Origin: Candidatus Buchananbacteria bacterium CG10_big_fil_rev_8_21_14_0_10_33_19
GTDB taxonomy: Bacteria > Patescibacteria > ABY1 > 2-01-FULL-39-33
Direction: 5' to 3'
Assembly: GCA_002773855.1 (NCBI GenBank)
Contig: PEZY01000005.1
Span: forward strand, 62,001-126,000
DNA length: 64,000 nt
Part shown: piece after piece, positions 8,820 through 18,045 of the stretch
How the letters are laid out: each line of letters starts with the position of its first letter
Numbering within the stretch: position 1 is the first letter of the stretch
Program-made: the position numbers and the translations under genes
Notes under the pieces: generated by a model
The model's database searches: none
What the model saw: only the letters and a program-made list of their open reading frames with translations
What the model was told of the DNA's origin: nothing

Positions 8820-9704
8820 TTATTGTACTGGTGTTTCATCAGTAGTTGGCGGTTGAACCTCTATTATCTTACCTGTTTCTAAATTCATATAACTACCCAT
8901 TTCATCTAATTTAGTAAAAACATAAGTACCATCATCAGATATAGATCCAACTTGTGGCCAAATCTGCTGTAAACCAGTGTACTCAGACAAATCACCACTC
9001 AATAATATTGTTGGTGCGCTAGAGATATTGTATTGTTTAATTAAATCCTTACCTTCATCGGAACTAACATCCACTGATTTAGCATCTGTAGTGGCTAAGC
9101 CTAAATTACCCAAAGCAGTATCATGTAATTTAACATCGTAACAACCACTGCAAGCCTCATCGGTTAAGTAAACTAATGAAAAATTACCACGCAAATTACC
9201 GGTTGACACCTCTATATATGGTGGGATTAATTTCCTAAACACAAAAACATTATCTATAACCTCACCCAAAGCAGACCAAGCCTGAGCCAATTGTGGATTT
9301 TTATCTAATTCTCCAGAGATTAAAACAGTTGGTACCTTTTCGATGCCATATTTATTAACCAAATCTTGACCTTGTTTGTCTTCAATATTAATAGTCTCAG
9401 TGCCTAATTCTTCAATACCATTTTGTTTTAGAGCGTCTAAAAATAAATTAATGTCAAAACACTTTCCCTCGCAATTCTTAGAAGTAACCACAGTGATCCT
9501 TAACTTAGGTGCATCTTGTGATGTTCCAGTATTATTAACTTCTGCACCAGACTTACCAGTTAATTTATCCTTAATTTTACCACCAAAAACGATTAATAAA
9601 ACCACAATAATGATTACTAAAGCTCCACCCAGGCCATAGGCCAAACCACGAATAAGATTCTCCTTCTTACCATCCTCTTCATTTTTCTTAAAAATTTTAA
9701 GCAT
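8820..9704 (-). CDS. membrane-anchored protein with two thioredoxin-fold domains
   Basis: A 294-residue protein with a cytoplasmic Lys/Glu-rich head, one membrane helix (about 21-41) and two tandem thioredoxin-like domains outside (about 66-160 and 172-280). The first has 'NCEGKC' (C78, C82: CxxxC, not the usual CxxC) and 'VPTVLIS'. The second has 'ACSGC' (C185, C188) and 'APTILLSG', the cis-proline positions. It is probably an extracytoplasmic disulfide exchange protein. It has its own promoter (9741-9769) and terminator. The role of the unusual first motif is open. Confidence 0.72.
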   Translation of the reverse strand: MLKIFKKNEEDGKKENLIRGLAYGLGGALVIIIVVLLIVFGGKIKDKLTGKSGAEVNNTGTSQDAPKLRITVVTSKNCEGKCFDINLFLDALKQNGIEELGTETINIEDKQGQDLVNKYGIEKVPTVLISGELDKNPQLAQAWSALGEVIDNVFVFRKLIPPYIEVSTGNLRGNFSLVYLTDEACSGCYDVKLHDTALGNLGLATTDAKSVDVSSDEGKDLIKQYNISSAPTILLSGDLSEYTGLQQIWPQVGSISDDGTYVFTKLDEMGSYMNLETGKIIEVQPPTTDETPVQ

Positions 9705-9740
9705 AATTTCTTAGTTATTTATCTCATTTAAATATACATC

Positions 9741-9769
9741 ATTTTACTACTATTATCAAAATAATGCAA
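9741..9769 (-). promoter_or_regulatory. sigma70-type promoter for the tandem thioredoxin-fold gene
   Basis: TTGCAT (9764-9769) and TAAAAT (9741-9746) on the minus strand are separated by exactly 17 bases. The gene starts at 9704. Confidence 0.6.
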
Positions 9770-9780
9770 TTAAATATTAA

Positions 9781-11010
9781 TTAAAAAGTCAATATCTCTG
9801 GTCTGAATAACATTATTAAACCCAATAAAAGTAATACTACTCCGCTAGCTAATTTAACGAATTTTAAATACTTATCAGAAACTTTCGTAATTCTAAGAGT
9901 AACAACAGCTACTAAAAAAATCAATAAATCATCTAACATATAAAAGAATATATAGACTAGCAAATTTAAATAATATTGATAAGTTGGTAGGTTGTGGGTA
10001 GCGAGTATTTTAGTATAAGCCAATGGAAAACCCAAAGAGCAAAACAATTCAATCATATTAATACCCACAGCTATAACTGAAATCGCCAAAAGAACCAGAA
10101 TAATCGGCATTTCCGATGATACTGTTTTGTTAGCTTTAGCGTATAAATATTTTTGAAAACGTGTTAATAAGCCATCGGCCTTATCATTTTTTACATTACA
10201 CAACTTACAAATCACATCATTAAAATAATCTTTTAACAAAAAAACTGCAAATACAATCACTGCTGCCGATATAATATAAGTTATAATTTTAAGATAACCT
10301 AAAAATAAAAAAACATTTAACCAGGCCGCAATAAAAACATAATAGACCAGACCAGAAACAAAAATAAAGGTACCACCAATTAATACCACTCTTTTACGAT
10401 TATTAGTACCTATTAAAATAGCTAATAAGATACTTAGAGCCACCATAGCGCAAGCATTAAAACCATCTAATACACCGACCATCAAACTAAGAGTAAACGG
10501 GGCCATACCAGCCACCTCAAATTCACCAAAAAAAGGAATATTAATTTTACGTTGTTTTAAAACATCCAACTGATCACTGACTTGTTTTTCAAATGTACCA
10601 TCAGAAACTTGAGTCCCATAATCACCACTCTCACCGCTTTGCAATTTAGTCAATTGATCTTCTATAAGAGCTAATGTTTTTTCACCAAAACCTAAATAAG
10701 CTTGACCACCAATAAAAGTGACTGGCACCAGCCCCCAATTACTCTCCGGCACATTATATTGTTTATAAAAATCATTCAGTTTTGAAATACTACTAGCTTC
10801 TGACACCTCATAACGATTAATAACCAAATTAGAATCCCTACTTTCTAAACCATCCAAAAATTTAGATTCCTGTGCACAAACTGGGCAAGTTTTACTATGG
10901 AAAAAATTAACCTCCACTTTATTTTGAGCTTTAACCGGCAAAACAAACACAAAAAAAACTAAAATAAAAAAAGAAATAATAAATATTTTATTAATCACCT
11001 TATTTATCAT
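9781..11010 (-). CDS. secreted thioredoxin domain fused to a CcdA/DsbD-like membrane domain
   Basis: A 409-residue protein with a signal-type helix (9-28), an extracytoplasmic thioredoxin-like domain with 'CPVC' (C42, C45) and a cis-proline at 'LVPVTFIG'. A linker then leads into about six membrane helices of the CcdA/DsbD type. The membrane part has Cys in helix 1 ('GFNACAMVAL') and in helix 4 ('ELFCSLGFP'), the pair CcdA uses to pass electrons across the membrane. It likely moves reducing power from cytoplasmic thioredoxin to secreted thiols. It overlaps the upstream mini-thioredoxin gene by 11 bases, so coupling is likely. Confidence 0.8.
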   Translation of the reverse strand: MINKVINKIFIISFFILVFFVFVLPVKAQNKVEVNFFHSKTCPVCAQESKFLDGLESRDSNLVINRYEVSEASSISKLNDFYKQYNVPESNWGLVPVTFIGGQAYLGFGEKTLALIEDQLTKLQSGESGDYGTQVSDGTFEKQVSDQLDVLKQRKINIPFFGEFEVAGMAPFTLSLMVGVLDGFNACAMVALSILLAILIGTNNRKRVVLIGGTFIFVSGLVYYVFIAAWLNVFLFLGYLKIITYIISAAVIVFAVFLLKDYFNDVICKLCNVKNDKADGLLTRFQKYLYAKANKTVSSEMPIILVLLAISVIAVGINMIELFCSLGFPLAYTKILATHNLPTYQYYLNLLVYIFFYMLDDLLIFLVAVVTLRITKVSDKYLKFVKLASGVVLLLLGLIMLFRPEILTF

Positions 11011-11266
11011 TATTTTCTTTTATTACTTTAATTAAATCTTCTTTTTCCACTAATTTTTGAAGTCTTAAAAATTCCTGCCCATTTTTATCTAAAAAAATAA
11101 AAGTTGGAATATCTTCTATACTCCATATTTTTTTAATATCATTATTTTTATCTATATCTATAAATTCTGTTTTAAGCTCTGGCATCTCTTTCTCAATTTC
11201 GGCAAATCTTAGTCGCATTATAATACATTCTGGACACCACTCAGCGCCAATTTTTAATATTTTCAT
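11000..11266 (-). CDS. small thioredoxin-like protein
   Basis: An 88-residue cytoplasmic thioredoxin/glutaredoxin-size protein with 'EWCPECIIM' (C11, C14) and the cis-proline strand 'DIPTFIFLD'. No signal peptide. It is shorter than classical thioredoxin (about 105). It overlaps the start of the thioredoxin-CcdA gene by 11 bases and follows the ZIP gene by 13 bases. It is a natural candidate for the cytoplasmic electron donor to that membrane protein. Confidence 0.83.
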   Translation of the reverse strand: MKILKIGAEWCPECIIMRLRFAEIEKEMPELKTEFIDIDKNNDIKKIWSIEDIPTFIFLDKNGQEFLRLQKLVEKEDLIKVIKENNDK

Positions 11267-11279
11267 AAAATAAACTTAA

Positions 11280-12026
11280 TTATTCAAACAGACCAACTAC
11301 CATAACCAAAACAATACCCAAAATAAAGGCCGTAAAATGAATTAAATTAGTAGAAATTTTATCATGATGTTTAACTTCTGGAATTAAATCTGAAGAAGCA
11401 ACATAAATAAATCCACCAGCCGCTAACGGCAACAGAAAGTCAACATTAAAATCCTGGGCTATGAAATAAACCAATAAACCTCCGAGAACAGCTGTTAAAC
11501 CTGATGCCAAATTAAATAATAGTGCCCTGCCCTTTTTCCAGCCACTATTAATTAGTACGCCAAAATCACCTAATTCTTGCGGTATCTCATGAGTGGCTAC
11601 TATTAATGTGGTCACAATTCCCACTCTAATATCAACTATAAAAGCCCCAGCAATCGCTAGGCCATCAATAAAATTATGCAAAGCATCGGCTACTAGAATT
11701 AAATAAGCAGTCGGCTTTACATATTCTTTGTGTTCACATTCTACATGATGACAATGATGCCAATGCACAAATAATTCCAAGGCAAAGAAAATAGAAAAAC
11801 CAACAATAACCCACATAAAAACCAATGCACTGCTATCTAAAACCTCAAAAGACTCTGGTATCATATGCAAAAATGCACCGCCGATCAATGACCCAGCCGA
11901 AAAAGCCACCAACCACAATACTATTTTACTTAATAATTTATCATTAAACACCAAAACCAAAGCCCCGGCCAAAGACAATAGACTAACACCAATAGTACCA
12001 GCTATTATCCATAAAAATAAACTCAT
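11280..12026 (-). CDS. ZIP-family divalent metal transporter
   Basis: A 248-residue membrane protein with about eight helices. Metal-site motifs are 'HNFIDGLAIAGA' in helix 4 and 'ATHEIPQELGDFG' in helix 5, and 'AGSLIGGAFLHMIPES' earlier. A His-rich loop 'HWHHCHHVECEH' lies between helices 3 and 4, as is usual in ZIP proteins. It imports zinc or a similar ion into the cytoplasm. It heads a three-gene row with two thioredoxin-type proteins, perhaps because both supply cysteine/zinc chemistry. Confidence 0.92.
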   Translation of the reverse strand: MSLFLWIIAGTIGVSLLSLAGALVLVFNDKLLSKIVLWLVAFSAGSLIGGAFLHMIPESFEVLDSSALVFMWVIVGFSIFFALELFVHWHHCHHVECEHKEYVKPTAYLILVADALHNFIDGLAIAGAFIVDIRVGIVTTLIVATHEIPQELGDFGVLINSGWKKGRALLFNLASGLTAVLGGLLVYFIAQDFNVDFLLPLAAGGFIYVASSDLIPEVKHHDKISTNLIHFTAFILGIVLVMVVGLFE

Positions 12027-12060
12027 ATCTTATCTAATAATAATTATAAACATATCCCTT

Positions 12061-12089
12061 ATATTAACATAAAAGACCCTATTTGACAA
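12061..12089 (-). promoter_or_regulatory. sigma70-type promoter of the ZIP-thioredoxin operon
   Basis: TTGTCA (12084-12089) and TAATAT (12061-12066) on the minus strand with a 17-base spacer; predicted start about 27 bases before the ZIP ATG at 12026. Confidence 0.6.
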
Positions 12090-12141
12090 CTAAACAACTC
12101 CCAACTTTTTAAAGTGAGATTATTTATGAATCTAATAACTG

Positions 12142-15100
12142 TTAAGCTATAACTGAAACTAGAGATTGTTTTCTAAGTCTATAAAGCCAGAAAATAGTTA
12201 TGGAGACAATAATTAAAGTGACAATAGTTGTTTGAATGTTGAGTAAATTAAAAATAACAGCAATCAAATTCCTCTTAACCTCAAATAGTTTAACTTCACT
12301 GGGTAAACTTTTAACTTTCGCCACTGGATCAACGGTCACCGCAAAAATAGAATGTTGTCCTGGAGCCAACTCTACGATATCTTGAGAATGGTTTATTGTC
12401 CAATTACCATCCTTATCAGCTTTGGTTTGATAAATCAGAGCCTGATCACTATGGATATAAACCACTATATCTTGATTTGGTAATGATTTACCACTAAACT
12501 GAATTATATTATTATTAATAACCGACACTGAAGCTGCAGATACTTCTGGTACCATAATACTTGGCACTTCAGTTGATTCTATTATTTCATTGATATTAAC
12601 TTCTGATGGCAATGGTAGTGATGGGGTTGTTAACCCAGTTTCTAAAGATATTGAACTAGATGGCAATGATATTGTTGGCACTCCTGATCCAGTTTCTAAT
12701 GGTGTCATCCTAGAATCTAGCGATATTACTGGTATGGCATCAATATCAGCGGGTAGTGTTGTTGGATTAATCATTATAATCAACTCATCAGATGGTTCAC
12801 TAGTATTACTAGAAAAATCTATAGATTTGACCGTTAAAATATGAGCGCCATCAGAAAAATTAAAGCCTTGGCCAAAGCGTCCATTATTATCAACTGTAGA
12901 GATCAACCGCCCTACTAATAACCCATTGTCATATAAATCTATTATAGAACGTGGCTCAGCTAAGCCAGAAATAAAAATATTATTAAAGCTAGTTGGAATG
13001 TCTACTGGATTTAAAATTGGTTTAACTGGCGATATGATATCTGGTGATATAAATTCTAATGTCGGACCACCACCACTACTACTACCACCACTTGGTTCTG
13101 CAATAACAGGAGCTTCATAAATATTAATAGCCTCTAAAGTCGCCTCATTACCATAATTATCTACCGCCCAAATCTTCATATAATAATCATTACTTATATC
13201 TAAGCCAGTGATCACTGTGGAAATTGTATTAATATTGCTTAAATTAATATCATCTACTTGATCCCATTTTTCAGCTATGCCAGCTCTATTATTTACATCA
13301 CTAATAATTGAGCCATGCCAAATTTCATAATGATCAAAGTGGCCATCGGTTATGCCCTCTGACCACTTTAAGGTCACAGTAGTGTCTGTTGATGAAAATT
13401 TAGATAAATTAATAAGCCCTGATGGTCCAGCAGTGTCTACGCTAAAATCAGTTGATTCAACATAATCACTAATATTACCATAAGCATCAGTTGCCCTTAA
13501 TCTAATTCTGATATCATTTTGTTCTTGATTAGAAAAATCAGTATCTGCCGACCAAGTAATCGATTTGCCAGTACTCGTAGCAATATTACTGCCAATATCT
13601 CCGGAAGTGCTAGTAGTTGGCACTACCCAAGTACTACCACCATCATCAGAAATACTAATCTCCACCAATAAACTATCAGCAGTATCATCACTTAAATCAT
13701 AAGTAATAGTGACGTCACCGGAACCAAGCACTTGTGAAGCCAATAAATTAGTAATTACCGGTGGTGCATAATCAACTGCCACCGTAGAAGTAGCATAGTC
13801 ACCATTATTAATACCATCATTGCCTCTTAACCTAATATAAACATTGGGGTTATAAATCGCTCCTAATTGAGACTGAGCATCCCACACAAAAGTCTGAGCA
13901 ACGCCAGCTGGCGAACTACTCAAATTAACAACACTATCGTGTAATGAGTCGGTAGTGGAAGCGGTCATAATCACCTCTTCACCGGCAAAATCACCAGTTA
14001 AGGAATATTCATAAGTGACTAATGAAGCCCGATCACTTTGATCATCTTTTAATTCATAATTAACATAGACTAAGCTTGACGTTGTGTTTTGAGTTGGATC
14101 TAAATTTTGAATATGAGGCGGATCATTTTCGGTATAACCAATAACTACATTATCCAAAATTACCTCTTGACTACCATCACCTTCCAAAAAAGCTTTCCAT
14201 CTTATTTTATGATTAGTGACGTCAAAAGTAGCAATATTACTATTAACAACTGAAGCTGTATTGTAATTTGTCTCCCCGGCTGTCGTCCAAGCGCTACCAT
14301 CATAGTACTGCCAGGTAGCCCCATCGTCATTGGATAATTGATAATAAATTTCACCACCATTTTTAGTCGCGGTCTCAATAAATGAATCCCAAATAGTCAC
14401 TAGCTCATTAAAAAGTGAGGTTGTAGGATTAATTGTTGGCTTATCGGAAGCATAAGACACTGTGGTCTTTGACCAATTAACTATCACATTATCAAAGCCA
14501 GCTACAGTAGTATATTTGCCGTTATCGCCTGGCGTATCATGGTAAGCAACAATTTTTAAGTAATAAGTGCCAGCTATTGGCAACTTGCTAGCTATATCGA
14601 TAGTGGCACTACTAGCCCAAGGAGTTATATTGGATATTTCACCACTACTCCAAACTTCCTGACCTAATGTCGGATTACCGCTGGTAGTGTCAATAAAAAC
14701 ATAAAGTTGATAAGTATCAAGAGCGGCTGGCACTGAATAACTAATTGATGACCAATCAAAATTTAAGGTAGCTGTATCGGGAGAATTAATGGTAGTAATA
14801 AAAGATTGCCTATACAAGCCAGCCGTTGTTTTATTTTTAGCCGAACTTAAAGTAATTTCAATATTACCGTCGGGGTTACCACCAGTTGAATAATAAGCGC
14901 CACTAGCACCGGGGTTATTAAGCCAATCGGCATAAGTCCAACCAGTTGCATCACTATCAAAACCGGAGTTAGTAGTCGCCCCAGAAGTAGTGGCTCCAAT
15001 ATTTTTAAGCTGTGCTACTCCACCAACAACTTCAATTTTAGCGCTGTCATAGGTATAATCTTCAGCGCTGTCAAAAGCCCAATTCTCCGTCGCCGCTAAC

Positions 15101-15471
15101 AAGGCCTGCCCACCCAACAAATAAAACGAGGTAAAAATAATCAAAAGCACCTTTAAAATTATAAAAGTGCCAGCACCAAAACCAGTAGTTAAGCTAATGC
15201 GTCTTCTAGCGGTATAAGCCCAGATAATGCTTTCCTTATTATTTTCTTTTTCTTCGTTAATTGAAAAAATAAAACCTTTTTCTTGAACTTTTTTAGGAGA
15301 AACAATAAAATACATTGGTAAAGAAATAATCGCAAAGCCAAGCTCAAAAAATATTATAATCAAAACCTGTGGGAAAATTTTAATCCAATTATCGGATTCG
15401 ATCACTTTCTTCTTGATCTTAAAAATAAAATTGGAAAGCTTAAAAAATAAATTGAACCATTTGGCCGACAT
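12142..15471 (-). CDS. large membrane-anchored surface protein with Ig/fibronectin-like repeats
   Basis: A 1109-residue protein. Two hydrophobic helices lie at about 33-57 and 101-125. A long extracytoplasmic part is rich in Thr, Ser, Asp and Gly and built of beta-sandwich-like units, including a fibronectin-III-like unit with 'TVTLKWSEGITDGHFDHYEI' and 'YYMKIWAVDNYGN'. A low-complexity Gly/Ser stretch and a Pro-rich region follow. The last part is an Ig-like unit ('GNWTINHSQDIVELAPGQHS') and a final membrane helix. Both ends resemble the next upstream protein (15476-16300). It is probably a structural or adhesive envelope protein; it may be co-transcribed with the kinase/receiver genes. Confidence 0.65.
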   Translation of the reverse strand: MSAKWFNLFFKLSNFIFKIKKKVIESDNWIKIFPQVLIIIFFELGFAIISLPMYFIVSPKKVQEKGFIFSINEEKENNKESIIWAYTARRRISLTTGFGAGTFIILKVLLIIFTSFYLLGGQALLAATENWAFDSAEDYTYDSAKIEVVGGVAQLKNIGATTSGATTNSGFDSDATGWTYADWLNNPGASGAYYSTGGNPDGNIEITLSSAKNKTTAGLYRQSFITTINSPDTATLNFDWSSISYSVPAALDTYQLYVFIDTTSGNPTLGQEVWSSGEISNITPWASSATIDIASKLPIAGTYYLKIVAYHDTPGDNGKYTTVAGFDNVIVNWSKTTVSYASDKPTINPTTSLFNELVTIWDSFIETATKNGGEIYYQLSNDDGATWQYYDGSAWTTAGETNYNTASVVNSNIATFDVTNHKIRWKAFLEGDGSQEVILDNVVIGYTENDPPHIQNLDPTQNTTSSLVYVNYELKDDQSDRASLVTYEYSLTGDFAGEEVIMTASTTDSLHDSVVNLSSSPAGVAQTFVWDAQSQLGAIYNPNVYIRLRGNDGINNGDYATSTVAVDYAPPVITNLLASQVLGSGDVTITYDLSDDTADSLLVEISISDDGGSTWVVPTTSTSGDIGSNIATSTGKSITWSADTDFSNQEQNDIRIRLRATDAYGNISDYVESTDFSVDTAGPSGLINLSKFSSTDTTVTLKWSEGITDGHFDHYEIWHGSIISDVNNRAGIAEKWDQVDDINLSNINTISTVITGLDISNDYYMKIWAVDNYGNEATLEAINIYEAPVIAEPSGGSSSGGGPTLEFISPDIISPVKPILNPVDIPTSFNNIFISGLAEPRSIIDLYDNGLLVGRLISTVDNNGRFGQGFNFSDGAHILTVKSIDFSSNTSEPSDELIIMINPTTLPADIDAIPVISLDSRMTPLETGSGVPTISLPSSSISLETGLTTPSLPLPSEVNINEIIESTEVPSIMVPEVSAASVSVINNNIIQFSGKSLPNQDIVVYIHSDQALIYQTKADKDGNWTINHSQDIVELAPGQHSIFAVTVDPVAKVKSLPSEVKLFEVKRNLIAVIFNLLNIQTTIVTLIIVSITIFWLYRLRKQSLVSVIA

Positions 15472-15475
15472 ATAT

Positions 15476-16300
15476 TTAAAGAGTTAAAATGGTTAAAAAG
15501 ATACCTAAAATTATAATTATAGTTATCGATGAATTTATAAAAATATCACTGTTTTTTAATAATTTATTAATTAATATATCTTGTGATTTAAAATATTGCC
15601 TATAAGACAACTGACTACGAACTTCTTTTTCTTCATCAAAACCAAACGCTAAAATCGAATGATTACCTTCACTTAATTTAAGTTCATCTCTAACCAAATC
15701 AACTTGCCATTCGCCTTGATCATCAATATCACCAACTAAAATAATAGTTTGACTATCAGAAATTAGTAATACTATTTTTGTCTGGGGTTGGCCGATACCA
15801 TAAAAACGATAATCTCCGCCCCTAAGTTTATCTATTTTAGTCAATTCCGGAATGATCATTTCATCAAACACCTTAGCTGTTTGGATACCTGTTTCAGACA
15901 TAATTACTTCTTCTTGCAATAAGTCAACGGATTTTAAATCAGAAACAGAATATAGCTGAATTGGTCCAAAAATAACCGGTGCCAATATAATTAACAAAAG
16001 CTTAACCAGCCAAATAAAAAAAATCACACTAACACTGGTTAAAGTGAGAATGCGACGTAAATTATAATCAAAATTTATTTTAGTATAATCACTTTTTTCT
16101 TCTAAGTAGGCAGTCACTCTTGATGATTTCATACCAACATAAAGTGGGAGCGACACGAAACTAAGTAGTAACTCTAAAAAAATTAAATTAAAAACGTTAA
16201 ATATAGCTTTAAAGCCAGATCTTCTTGTTAGCTGCTGTTTTTGCTCATAAATTCTACTAGTGAGAATTAAAACTAGATTCAACCAACGAGCCTGAAGCAT
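15476..16300 (-). CDS. membrane-anchored protein, short relative of the neighbouring large surface protein
   Basis: A 274-residue protein with two N-terminal helices (about 33-57 and 90-112), an extracytoplasmic Ig-like unit ('GEWQVDLVRDELKLSEGNHS') and a C-terminal helix. Its first ~115 residues match the large protein's start: 'FLELLLSFVSLPLY' against 'FFELGFAIISLPMY', and 'RRILTLT' against 'RRRISLTT'. Its Ig-like unit and last helix match the large protein's end. It lies 4 bases upstream of that gene and 9 bases after the first receiver gene. Function unknown; possibly a partner or a duplicated anchor. Confidence 0.6.
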   Translation of the reverse strand: MLQARWLNLVLILTSRIYEQKQQLTRRSGFKAIFNVFNLIFLELLLSFVSLPLYVGMKSSRVTAYLEEKSDYTKINFDYNLRRILTLTSVSVIFFIWLVKLLLIILAPVIFGPIQLYSVSDLKSVDLLQEEVIMSETGIQTAKVFDEMIIPELTKIDKLRGGDYRFYGIGQPQTKIVLLISDSQTIILVGDIDDQGEWQVDLVRDELKLSEGNHSILAFGFDEEKEVRSQLSYRQYFKSQDILINKLLKNSDIFINSSITIIIILGIFLTILTL

Positions 16301-16309
16301 ACAATTATA

Positions 16310-16720
16310 TTAATAGTTATTTATTTTTTCTAATATCACAGTTAAATCGGTATTAGCTTTTACATAATAATCGGATGCCCCCATATTTTTAGCCTTTTCT
16401 ATATCGCCACTATCACCTAAATTAGATAAAATTATAACTGGTATATCTTTCATTTTAGGATCAGCTTTAAGTGACTTTAGGACCGAAAAACCATCCATTT
16501 TAGGCAAGATTAAATCCAATAAAATAATATTTGGCTTAAGTCTCTGAGCCATTTTAAGAGCAGTATCGCCATCACTGGCAGTAGCAATAGTACAAACAGA
16601 TCTTCTTTTTAAGAATAAATAAAGCGCTCGTAAAAGTACTTGATCATCTTCTACTATTAAAATCATTTTATTCTTTTTACTGGTCAACACTTTTTCAGTC
16701 TTATTGACTTTTTTAACCAT
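16310..16720 (-). CDS. single-domain response regulator (KANTD subtype)
   Basis: A 136-residue receiver domain without an output domain, with a Lys-rich N-terminal tail. Acidic pocket 'VEDD' (24-26), phospho-acceptor D69 in 'LLDLILPKMDG', Ser/Thr switch in 'ILSNLG' and the conserved Lys in 'YYVKANTD'. It is last of four receiver genes downstream of the six-PAS kinase. It is closest to the neighbour at 16726-17124 (shared 'SNL' and 'KANTD'). It probably works by protein contact or as a phosphate relay. Confidence 0.9.
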   Translation of the reverse strand: MVKKVNKTEKVLTSKKNKMILIVEDDQVLLRALYLFLKRRSVCTIATASDGDTALKMAQRLKPNIILLDLILPKMDGFSVLKSLKADPKMKDIPVIILSNLGDSGDIEKAKNMGASDYYVKANTDLTVILEKINNY

Positions 16721-16725
16721 ATAAT

Positions 16726-17124
16726 TTATTTAACTCTGGCTTTAACAGCTTTAATTATTTTAAACATATCAGTATTAGCTTTAATAAAATAGTCTTCAGC
16801 GCCTAAAGCCTTAGCTGATTTTACTTCAGAAATACTATCCAAATTAGAAATTATAAAAACTGGCACAGTTTTTAATTTGTCATCATCCTTTAATTGTCTT
16901 AAGACTTCAAAACCATCAAGACCTGGTAAAATTAAGTCCAATAAAATTAGATGAGGTTGGAATTTACTAGCCAAATCATAAACTTGCAAGCCATTATTAG
17001 CATTAGCTACATCAAAATCTTCTCTAATTAGCAAATCCATCAAAGCTTTAGCTAAAAGAGCATCATCCTCAACTAATAATATTTTTTTATTTTTTACGCT
17101 AGTTTTTCTGCCAAATATAACCAT
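16726..17124 (-). CDS. single-domain response regulator (KANTD subtype)
   Basis: A 132-residue receiver with 'LLVEDD' near the start, phospho-acceptor D63 in 'LLDLILPGLDG', 'IISNLD' and the Lys motif 'YFIKANTD'. It ends 5 bases before the next receiver gene (16310-16720), which it resembles most, so the two look like a recent duplication. No DNA-binding or enzymatic output domain. A 153-base gap separates it from the upstream receivers. Confidence 0.9.
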   Translation of the reverse strand: MVIFGRKTSVKNKKILLVEDDALLAKALMDLLIREDFDVANANNGLQVYDLASKFQPHLILLDLILPGLDGFEVLRQLKDDDKLKTVPVFIISNLDSISEVKSAKALGAEDYFIKANTDMFKIIKAVKARVK

Positions 17125-17277
17125 ACAAAACTTTATTTTAATTTAAAAATAGATAACTCATTTTAATATAAAACACCTATCTATACTATTATTATTTAAA
17201 TATTTCTTTAATCTCGTCGCCTAATATATTAATTAAATAAATTACTTCTAATAATATAATTTTAACGCCTAACTTAC

Positions 17278-17649
17278 TTATTTTTGTACTTCTTCTTTTA
17301 TTTTTTCAATCATTTCGTCCAAAGAATACTTGGATTTAATAAAATAACCATTAGCTCCTAAATCCATACACTTAGAGATGCTATCTTCACCCTCATAAAC
17401 AGTTAAAACAAAAACTGGTATATCTTTGGATTTTTCATCTTTTTTTAAAGATTCTAACACCTCCCAACCATCTTTTTTAGGCAACAATAAATCCAACAAT
17501 ATCAAATCTATATCGCCATTTTTAGACATTTTAATACCATCATCTCCGTTAAACGCCTGTTCTACATCAAAATCGGACTGTTTTAAAGACGTAGCAATAG
17601 CACTTTGCAATATATTATCATCTTCAATAACTAATATTTTTTTATTCAT
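17278..17649 (-). CDS. single-domain response regulator
   Basis: A 123-residue receiver with 'IEDD' at 9-11, phospho-acceptor D53 in 'LLDLLLPKKDG', a switch Thr in 'VLTVYEGED' and Lys in 'YFIKSKYS'. It differs from its three neighbours in the region after the switch residue (no 'NL' and no 'KA' motif), so it may have another partner. It starts 4 bases after the previous gene. The 153 bases downstream of it (17125-17277) are AT-rich and hold no gene or clear signal. Confidence 0.9.
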   Translation of the reverse strand: MNKKILVIEDDNILQSAIATSLKQSDFDVEQAFNGDDGIKMSKNGDIDLILLDLLLPKKDGWEVLESLKKDEKSKDIPVFVLTVYEGEDSISKCMDLGANGYFIKSKYSLDEMIEKIKEEVQK

Positions 17650-17653
17650 AATA

Positions 17654-18040
17654 TTATTTAATATTTAAAACTTCGTTAATTTTATTAATGATATCAGAGA
17701 TTTTAAAATGGGCCTTAATGATATAACCAACTGCCCCTAAATCCAAGCCTTTTTTAACATCCTCTCTTTGCCCTAAATTAGTAATAAATATTACTGGTAT
17801 TTTAGCTAATTTAGTATCTGCCTTTAAGTCTTCCAGCACCTCAAAACCATCTTTCTTGGGTAAGATAATATCCAGTAGAATCAAATCTAAGCTTTCTTTT
17901 TTAGCCAAAACCATAGCCTCTTCACCATCAACCGCCGAAAAAATCTCAAAATTATTTTCCTGTAGCGCATAGCCTAAAGCTTTTTGCAAAAAATTGTCAT
18001 CTTCTACAATTAAAATTTTCTTTTTCATAGTATTATTCAT
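17654..18040 (-). CDS. single-domain response regulator (KAHF subtype)
   Basis: A 128-residue receiver with 'VEDD' at 12-15, phospho-acceptor D57 in 'LLDIILPKKDG', 'ITNLGQREDV' and 'YIIKAHFKISDIINKI'. It starts 5 bases after the kinase stop (an alternative ATG lies 4 codons in). The segment around 'KAHF' is close to the receiver in the pilus operon (50929-51324), closer than to its own neighbours. It is the first receiver after the kinase and the likeliest direct phosphate acceptor. Confidence 0.9.
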   Translation of the reverse strand: MNNTMKKKILIVEDDNFLQKALGYALQENNFEIFSAVDGEEAMVLAKKESLDLILLDIILPKKDGFEVLEDLKADTKLAKIPVIFITNLGQREDVKKGLDLGAVGYIIKAHFKISDIINKINEVLNIK

Positions 18041-18045
18041 AATAA

